Source: an uncultured bacterium (GTDB lineage: Bacteria > Acidobacteriota > Thermoanaerobaculia > Multivoradales > JAHEKO01). Taken from it: a stretch of 63,487 nt of DNA. A program made the position numbers and the translations under genes. Of the stretch, positions 25,843 to 34,196 are shown piece by piece (the stretch's first letter is position 1; each line of letters starts with the position of its first letter). Where the stretch lies: contig CAJQNK010000066.1 in the NCBI GenBank assembly GCA_905479655.1, positions 1 through 63,487 of the forward strand. The letters run 5' to 3'. The notes beneath the pieces were generated by a model. It saw only the letters and a program-made list of their open reading frames with translations. It did not search any database and was not told where the DNA came from.

Positions 25843-27609
25843 TCAGGGAGCGGGATCTACGGGTCGGGTCTCGTCCGTCGCGACCCGCACGTGTTCGATG
25901 GCGAAATCGAGGGCCCGGTCGAAGTGGCGCCGGATGGCCACGACCCCTCGCCGACGACGCCAACCGGCCTGGATCAGAGCGCGCAACGGCTGGCGATCGA
26001 CGCCGGCGAGCACGACGAGGACTCCTGCCCGGCGCATGCGCTCGACGGCCGACTCCAGGTTGACCAGTCCCGTGGCGTCGAGGACCGGTACCGACCGGAG
26101 GTCGAGGACGACGGCGCGGACGCCGGGGTCGACCGAGTGCAGGGTCCGCATCGCCCGCGCCGCGGCCCCGAAGAAGAGGGGTCCGGTCACTTCATACAGC
26201 ACGATTTCGGGCGGCAGGGTCCTGCCGAGGCGACGATGCGGCTCGGCGATCAGAGTGACTTCTGAGACCTCGGCCATGCGGCGCATGAAGAGCAGCGCCG
26301 CGAGGACGATGCCGACGGTCACCGCTACGGCCATGTCGAAGATGACGGTGAGGACCAGGCAGACGAGCAGGACCGTCGCGTCGCTGCGCGGTGCAGTCCG
26401 GGCGGTCCGTACGACGTGGGGCAGCTCACTCATGTTCCAGGCGACGACCAACAGGAGGGCGGCGAGCGAAGCCATGGGCAGGTAGCCGAGCCAGGGTGCG
26501 AGCAGGAGGACCGCGGCGAGGAGCACGGTGGAGTGGGCGAGGGCCGCGATCGGCGAGCGCCCGCCGGATCGGACGTTGGTCGCGGTCCGGGCGATGGCCC
26601 CCGTGGCGGCGATCCCACCGAAGAAGGGTCCTATCAGGTTGCCGATCCCCTGAGCGAAGAGCTCGACGTCCGGGTCGTGCTCACGCCGGATCATCCCGTC
26701 GGCCACGACGGCCGACAGGAGCGACTCGATCGCCCCGAGCACGGCGATCGTCAAAGCGGCGGGCAAGAGGTCCCGGAGGAGGTCGAGGGAGATTCCGATC
26801 GGCGCCCCGTCGCCCCCCGGCAGGCTCCAGGGGACCGCGAACAACGGCGGGAGACGGGGGATGCCCGTGTGGATCACCCCTCCGATCTCGTACGTGAATC
26901 GCGTTCCGATCGTCGCGACGGTCCACTCGGGGCCCAGGAGCGGCGGGAGGACGGCCGCCACCAGGGCGCCCGTGGCCAGGCCCACCAGCGGCGCCGGAAC
27001 CGAGCGCTCCAGATGGGGCCAGCCGACGAGGATCACCAGCGTCAACACTCCGATCGCGATTTCAGGGCCGCGGGCCGAGGGCAGGGAGCGGAGGAGGACT
27101 CCGACCTTGTCGACGAAGTGCTCCGGGAGGGGGCCGGTCGTAAGACCCAGGAAGTCCTTCAGCTGGAGGGTCGCGATGACGATCCCGATGCCCGCGGTGA
27201 AGCCCGCCGTCACCGGGTAGGGGACGAGCTCGATCAGGCGTCCGAGACCGCTGAGGCTCATGATCATGAGAATCCCGCCCGCCAGGACCGTCGCGATCAG
27301 CAGACCTCCCAAGCCGTGGCGAGTCGTGATCGGGGCCAGCACGACGACGAATGCGGCGGTCGGGCCGGAGACCTGGACGCGCGAGCCACCGAGGATCGCG
27401 ATGGTCGCTCCGGCGACGATCGCCGTGTAGAGCCCGTGCTGGGGCGGCACCCCGACCGCGATGGCCAACGCCATCGAGAGCGGCAGGGCGACCACCCCGA
27501 CCACGGCGCCGGCGAGCAGGTCGGCGCGCAGCTGCGCCAGCCCATAGCCCTCGCGGAACGACTTGCGCAGCGCAATGGCCGGTTGAAACCGGGCGGGTGT
27601 TTCCTTCAC
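25843..27609 (-). CDS. SulP family inorganic anion transporter with STAS domain
   Basis: 588-aa inner-membrane permease. About 12 hydrophobic helices start with GVVALPLSMALAIAVGVPPQHGLYTA (the SulP signature) and PTAAFVVVLAP; a C-terminal STAS domain (about 450-560; GPLFFGAAARAM, LDLRSVPVLDATG) may regulate it. Substrates in the family include sulfate, bicarbonate and dicarboxylates; none can be chosen here. The start is GTG 27609 with GGAGG 5 nt upstream. The open frame extends to 27780, but that extension runs through a GCGAAGAC tandem repeat and is not credible protein. Confidence 0.9.
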   Translation of the reverse strand: MKETPARFQPAIALRKSFREGYGLAQLRADLLAGAVVGVVALPLSMALAIAVGVPPQHGLYTAIVAGATIAILGGSRVQVSGPTAAFVVVLAPITTRHGLGGLLIATVLAGGILMIMSLSGLGRLIELVPYPVTAGFTAGIGIVIATLQLKDFLGLTTGPLPEHFVDKVGVLLRSLPSARGPEIAIGVLTLVILVGWPHLERSVPAPLVGLATGALVAAVLPPLLGPEWTVATIGTRFTYEIGGVIHTGIPRLPPLFAVPWSLPGGDGAPIGISLDLLRDLLPAALTIAVLGAIESLLSAVVADGMIRREHDPDVELFAQGIGNLIGPFFGGIAATGAIARTATNVRSGGRSPIAALAHSTVLLAAVLLLAPWLGYLPMASLAALLLVVAWNMSELPHVVRTARTAPRSDATVLLVCLVLTVIFDMAVAVTVGIVLAALLFMRRMAEVSEVTLIAEPHRRLGRTLPPEIVLYEVTGPLFFGAAARAMRTLHSVDPGVRAVVLDLRSVPVLDATGLVNLESAVERMRRAGVLVVLAGVDRQPLRALIQAGWRRRRGVVAIRRHFDRALDFAIEHVRVATDETRPVDPAP

Positions 27610-27712
27610 GTCTTCCTCCGGAACCCGCGATCGGACGAGAATCGAGCCGATCGCCGTCTTTTGCGAGCAGCATAGCGAGGAGCAGCGGGCGACGTGGTCA
27701 CTCTCTCTTGGC

Positions 27713-27744
27713 GTCTTCGCGTCTTCGCGTCTTCGCGTCTTCGC
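27713..27744 (-). repeat. GCGAAGAC tandem repeat (dispersed type), copy 2
   Basis: Four exact 8-bp units (GTCTTCGC on the plus strand) upstream of the SulP gene and inverted relative to the copy at 11901-11924. Both copies share flanking CACGCGAAGAC and AAGAGAG. Confidence 0.7.
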
Positions 27745-27816
27745 GTGCCGATCTGTTTCCGGACCCGGGGCGCCGCACACGGCCCGGCGCAGGTTCTCCG
27801 CGCGAGGTCGGGTTGC

Positions 27817-27822
27817 TACACT
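27817..27822 (+). promoter_or_regulatory. Extended -10 promoter of the methyltransferase gene
   Basis: TTGCTACACT gives TGn plus TACACT, 32 nt before the TTG start at 27855 and upstream of its strong Shine-Dalgarno sequence. Confidence 0.4.
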
Positions 27823-27854
27823 CCCGCTTTGCCGGTCATGAGGAGGAGGGGACG

Positions 27855-28595
27855 TTGGCTCTTCGGGAGGAGCTCCGAGAGCAGGGCACGTGGCTTTTCA
27901 AGTGGCGAGGGTACTTCCCGTTTGTCCTCGTGGTGTTCTTCGCCTGGGCGCTCGTCGAGTACGAGCCCTTCTCGCGTAGAGAGAGGCTGGACGAGATCGC
28001 GGCCGTCCTCTGCCTCCTCGTCAGCGCGTTCGGGATGTTCCTGCGCGCCGTGACCCTCGGCTACGCTCCCCGCGGCACCTCGGGGCGCAACACCCGGCGG
28101 CAGATCGCGACGGAGCTGTCGACGACCGGCATGTACTCCGTCGTCCGGCACCCGCTCTACCTGGGCAACTTCTTCCTGGGTCTCGGCGTGGTCCTGTTCC
28201 TCAACCACCTCTGGTTCGCAGTCGTCTACTGCCTCGGCTTCGCCCTGTTCTACGAGCGGATCATGGCGACCGAGGAGACCTTCCTGCGCGAGAGCTTCGG
28301 CGCTCCGTACGAGGAGTGGGCCGGGAGGACGCCCGCCTTCTTCCCCCGGTTCTCGGGCTGGCGCGGGCCGGAGCTGCCGTTCTCGATGCGCAGCGTCCTG
28401 CGCCGCGAGCACCACGGCCTGGTCGAGGTGGTCGCCATCTTCTTCGTCCTGCGGGTCGCCACCGACTTCGTTTCCCGGGAGCGCTTCGTGCTGCGACCGG
28501 GCTGGATCGCCTTCCTCGTCGTGGGCCTCGTCGCCTGGATCACGCTCCGGTTCCTGAAGAAGCGGACGGGCGTCCTGGATGTCGAAGGTCGGTAG
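27855..28595 (+). CDS. Isoprenylcysteine carboxyl methyltransferase (ICMT/LmtA-like) membrane protein
   Basis: 246 aa. Several hydrophobic helices and the SAM-binding signature YSVVRHPLYLGNFFLGLG (about residues 95-112), followed by ERIMATEETFLRESFG, as in ICMT-fold phospholipid/lipid A methyltransferases. Lipid or prenyl methylation at the inner membrane is likely; similarity to the leptospiral lipid A 1-phosphate methyltransferase LmtA is a possibility only. The start is TTG 27855 behind AGGAGGAGG (27841-27849); no ATG fits the conserved N-terminus. It has its own predicted promoter and lies divergent from SulP. Confidence 0.85.
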   Translation: MALREELREQGTWLFKWRGYFPFVLVVFFAWALVEYEPFSRRERLDEIAAVLCLLVSAFGMFLRAVTLGYAPRGTSGRNTRRQIATELSTTGMYSVVRHPLYLGNFFLGLGVVLFLNHLWFAVVYCLGFALFYERIMATEETFLRESFGAPYEEWAGRTPAFFPRFSGWRGPELPFSMRSVLRREHHGLVEVVAIFFVLRVATDFVSRERFVLRPGWIAFLVVGLVAWITLRFLKKRTGVLDVEGR

Positions 28596-28661
28596 GGAGC
28601 CGGCCGGTCCGCCGCGTCGAGGACGCCCCATCGCCCACCCGACCCCTTGGAGATCGCCATC

Positions 28662-30266
28662 ATGACTCGCCCACTACGTCTCGCCCTGCCTCCCGCCGCC
28701 CTGCTCGTGCTCCTGTTCGCTCCGCCGGCCCCGGTCTCGGGTGCCCCGGTCTCCGGCGCCCCGGAGGAGGCGACGGAGGAGATGGCCGCCGCCAAGGCCG
28801 AGGAGAGAGACCTTCCCGAGCGCATCCTGCCGGCCGACACGGCCATCACCCGCACCGCGGAGGCCACGATCGGTGGCCGGCGGGTCCCCTACCGGGTGAC
28901 CACCGGCACCCAGCCGGTCTACGGCGAGGACGGCAAGACCCTCGCCGCCCTGCACCACACCTACTACCAGCGCACCGACGTCACCGACGTCGGGCGGCGG
29001 CCCCTCTTCATCTCCTTCAACGGCGGCCCGGGCTCCGGCTCGCTGTGGATGCACCTGGGCTACACGAGCCCGAAGCTCCTGGTGGTCGACGACGAGGGCT
29101 TTCCCATCCAGCCCTACGGCGTGCGGGAGAATCCCCACTCGATCCTCGACGTGGCCGACATCGTCTACGTCAACCCGGTCAACACGGGCTTCTCGCGCAT
29201 CCTCGACCCCGAGGTCGACCGCTCGACCTTCTTCGGCGTCGAGGCGGACGTCACCTACCTCGCCGACTGGATCGATCTGTTCGTCTCCCGCCACGGGCGC
29301 TGGCGGTCGCCGAAGTACCTGATCGGAGAGAGCTACGGGACCACCCGGGTCTCCGGCCTCGCCGGCATGCTGCAGGATCGGCACTGGATGTACCTCAACG
29401 GGGTCATCCTGGTCTCGCCCACCGGCCTGGGGATGACCGCCGAGGGCCCCGCCCCCCGCTCGGCGGTGCTGAAGATCCCGTACTACGCTGCCGCCGCCCA
29501 CTACCACGGGCAGCTCGAGCCGGAGCTCCAGGGGCGCGAGCTGCTGGACCTGCTGGCCGAGGTCGAGGAGTTCACCCTCGACGAGGCCCTGCCGGCCTTC
29601 TCGCGCGGCGGCTTCCTGGAGGACGGGGAGCGGCGGGAGATCGCCCGCCGGATCGCCCGCTACGCCGGCCTGAGCGAGCAGTTCGTTCTCGACCACAACC
29701 TCGCCGTGCCGTCGGACGCCTTCTGGAAGGAGCTGCTTCGCGACGAGGGGTTCACCATCGGCCGCCTCGACTCGCGCTACCTCGGCATCGACCGCAAGGC
29801 CGCCGGCGACCGCTACGACTACCCGCCGGAGCTCACCTCCTGGAACCACGCGTTCGCCCCGGCGATCAACCACTACCTGCGTGAGGAGCTCGGCTTCGAG
29901 ACCGACCTCCAGTACTACCTGTTCGGTCCGGTGCGGCCGTGGGAGGGACGCGGCGAGGTCGACGTGGCCGAGGAGCTACGCCGGGCCATGGCCCAGAACC
30001 CGTTCCTCCACGTCATGGTGCAGTCCGGCTACTACGACGGCGCCACCGACTACTTCACGGCGAAGTACGTGCTGTGGAACCTGGACCCCAGCGGCAGGCT
30101 CCGCGACCGTCTACGCTTCGAGGGCTACGAGAGCGGCCACATGATGTACCTGCGCAGCGAGGACCTGGCCCAGGCCAACCAGCACATCCGCGACTTCATT
30201 GAGGCGACGATGCCGGCGGATGGCGAGGCGGCGGGCTACCGGCGCCCGGCTACGGGCGGCAAGTGA
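28662..30266 (+). CDS. Secreted serine carboxypeptidase-like peptidase (family S10)
   Basis: 534 aa with a signal peptide (about 1-26) and an A-P-V-S-G repeat just after it. The alpha/beta-hydrolase core contains the oxyanion/acceptor motif SFNGGPGSGSLW, the nucleophile elbow IGESYGTTR (Ser about 224) and the catalytic His in GYESGHMMY (about 493); the Asp probably lies in SGYYDGATDY. S10 enzymes remove C-terminal residues, best at acidic pH. Bacterial members are exported, probably periplasmic scavengers. ATG 28662 directly precedes the signal peptide with GGAG 9 nt upstream. It ends 50 bp before the PAS gene and has no obvious operon partner. Confidence 0.9.
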   Translation: MTRPLRLALPPAALLVLLFAPPAPVSGAPVSGAPEEATEEMAAAKAEERDLPERILPADTAITRTAEATIGGRRVPYRVTTGTQPVYGEDGKTLAALHHTYYQRTDVTDVGRRPLFISFNGGPGSGSLWMHLGYTSPKLLVVDDEGFPIQPYGVRENPHSILDVADIVYVNPVNTGFSRILDPEVDRSTFFGVEADVTYLADWIDLFVSRHGRWRSPKYLIGESYGTTRVSGLAGMLQDRHWMYLNGVILVSPTGLGMTAEGPAPRSAVLKIPYYAAAAHYHGQLEPELQGRELLDLLAEVEEFTLDEALPAFSRGGFLEDGERREIARRIARYAGLSEQFVLDHNLAVPSDAFWKELLRDEGFTIGRLDSRYLGIDRKAAGDRYDYPPELTSWNHAFAPAINHYLREELGFETDLQYYLFGPVRPWEGRGEVDVAEELRRAMAQNPFLHVMVQSGYYDGATDYFTAKYVLWNLDPSGRLRDRLRFEGYESGHMMYLRSEDLAQANQHIRDFIEATMPADGEAAGYRRPATGGK

Positions 30267-30315
30267 GCGCCGGCCGGCGCTCCACAGGGCCCGTGCGGCC
30301 CGGGGCGGCAGCGCG

Positions 30316-30784
30316 ATGAGATCCGAGTGCGCCTGTTGCGGCCGGCCGCAGGAGCCGGCGGACCGCGACGCCGACAGCGAGCTCTCCCACGGCGTCTGCG
30401 CGAGCTGCCTGGCGGACTTCGTCGTGATGTCGGTGGACGACCTCTCCACCCCAGATCCGGAGGACTTGGACCGCCTGCTCTACGGCGCCCTGCGTCTCGA
30501 CCGGGAGGGTCGGATCGTCGCCTGCAACCGGCGCGAGTCGGAGCTCAGCGGCGTGGAGCCCCGGGAGGTGATCAGGAGGCGCTTCTTCGAGGAGGTGGCC
30601 CGGTACACCAAGGGTGCGCGAGTTCCAGGGGCGCTTCCGGGAAATGGTGAAGGTGGCCCGGAGCGCCCGCGAGACCTTCGGCTTCCTGTTCCGCTTCCGC
30701 CGCGGGCGCCGCTGGGGCGAGGTGGCGCTGCTGCATCACGGCGAGAGCGGCGAGACGTCGGTGCCGGTGGAGATTCGGGAGTAG
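30316..30784 (+). pseudogene. PAS/PYP-like sensor protein, broken by a +1 frameshift
   Basis: ATG 30316 begins a short Cys-paired segment (CACCGRPQ...CASCLADF, zinc-knuckle-like) and then a PAS domain (YGALRLDREGRIVACNRRES, EVIRRRFFEEVA). At about 30610-30618 one extra base moves the rest into another frame: continuing there gives VREFQGRFREMVKVARSARE and ALLHHGESGETSVPVEIRE, ending at TAG 30782. The two halves join exactly as one photoactive-yellow-protein-type PAS domain of about 155 aa. Either a recent pseudogene, a sequencing error, or less likely programmed frameshifting; the flanking run is GGTG with no slippery heptamer. Confidence 0.75.
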
Positions 30785-30889
30785 GTAGCGGAGCCCGAGG
30801 AGACCGACTCGGCCAGCGGCGAGCCTGGGCGACTTGAGGGGCCGAGGGCGGGCTTCCAGGCCTGATCCTGGGAGCGATAAGAGGTCCGG

Positions 30890-30895
30890 TACAGT
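30890..30895 (+). promoter_or_regulatory. Predicted -10 element of the CHAT gene
   Basis: TACAGT ends 10 nt before ATG 30906 (7 nt before GTG 30903), predicting a leaderless or near-leaderless transcript. Confidence 0.4.
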
Positions 30896-30905
30896 TACCT
30901 GAGTG

Positions 30906-33900
30906 ATGAAGAGCGGGAAGTGGACGAAGTCGCTCGCCTCGGTCGGGATCTTCGTCGCGTGGGCGGTTCCGGTGGTCGCACAGGACCCACCGTTAACGGG
31001 CGTCCTCGAGCTCCAGGCCTTCTGTGATCGACCGCAGCATTTTGACTTCGCCTATGTCAGTCGCGAGGCGGAATCGGCGTTACGCGAGTGCCCGCAGCCT
31101 GAGGACGAGACCGAGCAGGCTGCCTGTCGGGTCCTGTCCGCCTACTTCGCAATCGCGCAAGGTAGGGAGACCGAGGCACTTCAACTCCTGGAGGCTGGCG
31201 GTGAGGGCTTCGCCGAGATTGGCGACAGCTGGGGAGAGTGGGTTGTCCTATTCCTGCAAGCGGAGATCCATCACGCGAAGGGACGAGGAAGAGAGGTCCG
31301 CGCACGACTGGCTGAGGCGACGGGCTTGCTCGACCGACTCCAGGCGTCGGGATCCCCGATCTCGCACCGGGGTCGGGAGCTCTTCGTCGAGGTCACCGGC
31401 GTTCCAAACTCCACCCTGGAGGAGTTCGCCGAGGAGGGTGGTCGGATCCGACCCTTGCTGCTGCGAACGGCCAGCATCTCGACGCTGGCACTCCTCGGTT
31501 TCTCACAGAGCTGCGACGGGGACTACGGTGCCGCTCGGGCGACAGGTCGCCGGGTCGCCGAAGTGATGAGCGCCGGCATCGACCTATACGACGAGAGCCG
31601 GATGCCCGAGTTCATCTCGTGGGTCGACGAGAAGAGCAGCCGATTCGACCGAGCGCTCCAAGGCTACACCCTCTCCTACCAGCTAGCGCTAAAGCGAGGC
31701 AACCCGGAGAGGCTCGCTTCGGTCGCTCTCCGATTGAGTCAACTGAGGCTGAAGATGGGGCACGCCGACGATGCTCTGCCCGTCCTGGAAGAAGCCCTGG
31801 GGCGCACCCCGCCGAGATCCTGGCCGCACGTCCTGCTGCTCCTCGAGAAGGGCCTGGTCCAGGCTCGGCTCGGCCAGGTGGGAGAATCGAGAAGAGCTCT
31901 CCTGAAGGCCCGAGAGGCTGCGCGGTCTTCCGGAGATGCCTGGCAGGAGGTGGCCGTCCTCGTGATCGGCGGTGGCGGATTCGGGCTGCTCGGTTTCTTG
32001 GAAGACCAGGTCAGGCTGCTCGAGGAGGCGGTCCGGCTTCTCGAGGGAATGGACGACCCCGCCGCGCGGGCGCGACTCCTGGAAGTCCGATTGCTCCTGA
32101 TGTACGCGTACGGGACGCTCGAGCTGCAGCCGAGCGAGGAGTTCCAGCACTCGGAGATCCGCCGCCTTGCCGCGGGTGACCTTGGTGCGGAGGTCCTGCG
32201 AAGTGCCGAAATCTACAGGAAGCTCAGTGGTTCGAAGGACGACGTTCGGGAACTCGTGACGATCGATCCCGAGAACGCGTCTTTCTGGGGGAAGCTCGCC
32301 GGCCTCTACGAGGGGCTGGACGAGGCCGAGGGCCGGGAGGAGGAGCTCGCGCTCGTCGTCGACGCCTTCGGCACGGAGGCCCCTGAGCTCCGGGAACTCT
32401 ACCGTAGGGGGATTCTCGAGGAGGACCTCGGCTTCGTCGAGCGATGGCTAGAGCGCTGGGCTGACGAGGGCCGGCTGACCCACTCCCGCGCTGGCGCCCC
32501 CTGGCAGGCGGCGGAGAAGTTGGCGCAACTCGCGGTGGTGGATGTAGTGACTGAACGGCCGGTGAGGGGTGTAGAGCGTGCCCGACGGGCGATCTCCATG
32601 ATGGAGTCTCCCCTTGAGAGCATGGATGTGGACGAGGTCGTGGCGGCCATGATGGACGAGGAGGCTCAGGACGTCATCCGGATGGCAGTATGGGTCCTCT
32701 CGCAGGTCGATATCGAGGAGGCTTTCGTCGCGGCGGAGAAGGGACGGGCGCGTACACTCCGGCTCGCACTCAGCGAGAGGCCGCCGCTGCGGTCTGAGCC
32801 CAGTGGGGCGGAAGCTCAGGTGCTCAAGCAGATCGCTCTTCTCGAGGCAACCGAGGCCGGCGGAGCAACCAACGACGGCGCCGAGGACTCGGAGCTTGCT
32901 GCGCTTCGGGACGAGTTCCTCCGACTCCGACTGGAGGCACGGTTGTCGTCGTCGGGCGACCCTCGCTCCCCTGACCCGACACCCGACCTCGAGCGGCTGC
33001 AGGAAGAGCTTCTATCAGCGGACGCGACCCTCGTGACCTACTACCGCGTTCGGGACCAACTCCTGATCTGGGTCGTGACACCGGTCGCCGTCGAGATGAC
33101 CCAGCGGTCGATGCCGAGCACCGAGCAGATCACCGAGGCGATCGCTTCGCTGCGATTCGAGGAGAGCGGCTGCGCAGGGGCAGGCGGAACAGGCCGCCAT
33201 GCGACCGGGCTCGAATGTCTGGAGGGTAGCCCCTCGGATCGGCTGTACGACTTGCTCATCGCCCCCATCGAGGCATGGCTCCGCGGTCGGCACCTGATCA
33301 TCGTGCCGACGGGACCGCTTCACGAGGTTCCCTTCGCTGCGCTGCGGAACCCGCGAAGCGAGCGCTACCTGGTCGAGGATTTCTCGCTGAGCCTGATGCC
33401 GACGGCAGGTGCGCTAGCTCTCTCATCGGAGGTGAGTGGTCGACCACGAACGGAGGCCCTGGTCATGGGCGACAGCCTCACAGCCGAGGAGCGGCTGAGC
33501 GGCGCACGCCGTGAGGCCGTGCAAGTGGCTGCCCTACTCGGCAGCGAGCCTCTCCTCGGCGCTCACGCGTCGGAGGCCCGGCTCTACGAGAGCGCTGCGA
33601 GCGCGCGGCTCTTGCACCTTGCGACTCATGGCCGGTACTTTCCGGAGCAGCCCTACTTCAGTCGCATTTTGCTCTCGTCCGATTCGGAGCACGACGGCAG
33701 CCTCATGGTCCACGAGACGCTCGATCGCCTAGACCTTCGAGGCGTCGAACTCGTCGTACTCTCGGGTTGTGAGACCGCGCTCGGGGAGGTCAGCCGCGGC
33801 GACGACACCGTCAGCCTCAGTGGCTCCTTCCTCGTCGCCGGGAGCCGCGCGGTCGTGTCGACGCTCTGGAAGGTGAACGACGAAGCGTCGGCCGACCTGA

Positions 33901-34076
33901 TGGTGAGCTTCTACCGACACCTTCTGCATGCTGAGGCCTCTCCCGCAGAGGCGCTCCGCCTCGCACAGCTCGAGGTTTTGGCTAGCGCCCAGACTTCTGC
34001 GCCCTATTTTTGGGCCGGCTTCTCGGTCGCAGGCGCTCCAGCGACGGTGCTCAGACCGCTCAAGTGGACAAGGTAG
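30906..34076 (+). CDS. Exported TPR-CHAT (caspase-like) protease
   Basis: 1057 aa. Signal peptide (about 1-26, ending VVAQ), a long helical TPR-like region (about 70-600), a short linker, and a C-terminal CHAT domain (about 740-1057). The catalytic dyad is visible: His in LLHLATHGRYF (about 908) and Cys in VLSGCETALGEVSRGDD (about 955), then SLSGSFLVAGSRAVVSTLWKVND. CHAT proteases are caspase/separase relatives; many bacterial ones are found in signalling or death/defence modules, while secreted TPR-CHAT forms have unknown targets. Codon use is visibly more A/T-tolerant than in neighbours (CTAGCGCTAAAG, TATTTTTGG), hinting at transfer. Single gene with its own -10 element. Confidence 0.9.
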   Translation: MKSGKWTKSLASVGIFVAWAVPVVAQDPPLTGVLELQAFCDRPQHFDFAYVSREAESALRECPQPEDETEQAACRVLSAYFAIAQGRETEALQLLEAGGEGFAEIGDSWGEWVVLFLQAEIHHAKGRGREVRARLAEATGLLDRLQASGSPISHRGRELFVEVTGVPNSTLEEFAEEGGRIRPLLLRTASISTLALLGFSQSCDGDYGAARATGRRVAEVMSAGIDLYDESRMPEFISWVDEKSSRFDRALQGYTLSYQLALKRGNPERLASVALRLSQLRLKMGHADDALPVLEEALGRTPPRSWPHVLLLLEKGLVQARLGQVGESRRALLKAREAARSSGDAWQEVAVLVIGGGGFGLLGFLEDQVRLLEEAVRLLEGMDDPAARARLLEVRLLLMYAYGTLELQPSEEFQHSEIRRLAAGDLGAEVLRSAEIYRKLSGSKDDVRELVTIDPENASFWGKLAGLYEGLDEAEGREEELALVVDAFGTEAPELRELYRRGILEEDLGFVERWLERWADEGRLTHSRAGAPWQAAEKLAQLAVVDVVTERPVRGVERARRAISMMESPLESMDVDEVVAAMMDEEAQDVIRMAVWVLSQVDIEEAFVAAEKGRARTLRLALSERPPLRSEPSGAEAQVLKQIALLEATEAGGATNDGAEDSELAALRDEFLRLRLEARLSSSGDPRSPDPTPDLERLQEELLSADATLVTYYRVRDQLLIWVVTPVAVEMTQRSMPSTEQITEAIASLRFEESGCAGAGGTGRHATGLECLEGSPSDRLYDLLIAPIEAWLRGRHLIIVPTGPLHEVPFAALRNPRSERYLVEDFSLSLMPTAGALALSSEVSGRPRTEALVMGDSLTAEERLSGARREAVQVAALLGSEPLLGAHASEARLYESAASARLLHLATHGRYFPEQPYFSRILLSSDSEHDGSLMVHETLDRLDLRGVELVVLSGCETALGEVSRGDDTVSLSGSFLVAGSRAVVSTLWKVNDEASADLMVSFYRHLLHAEASPAEALRLAQLEVLASAQTSAPYFWAGFSVAGAPATVLRPLKWTR

Positions 34077-34196
34077 GCGGGGCTCTCGGGCCAGGCTGAC
34101 TTCGGACGGGTTGGGTCGATCTCGATTCAGTCTCGGTTCTCGGCGTTCGCTACCGTTCTCATTGCCCGGACACGAGCAGCTACCCGCTCCTACGAG

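Noticed and set aside
25843..27780. SulP start at 27780
   Set aside because: The added 57 residues are encoded by the GCGAAGAC tandem repeat; GTG 27609 has a strong Shine-Dalgarno and the family-typical start.
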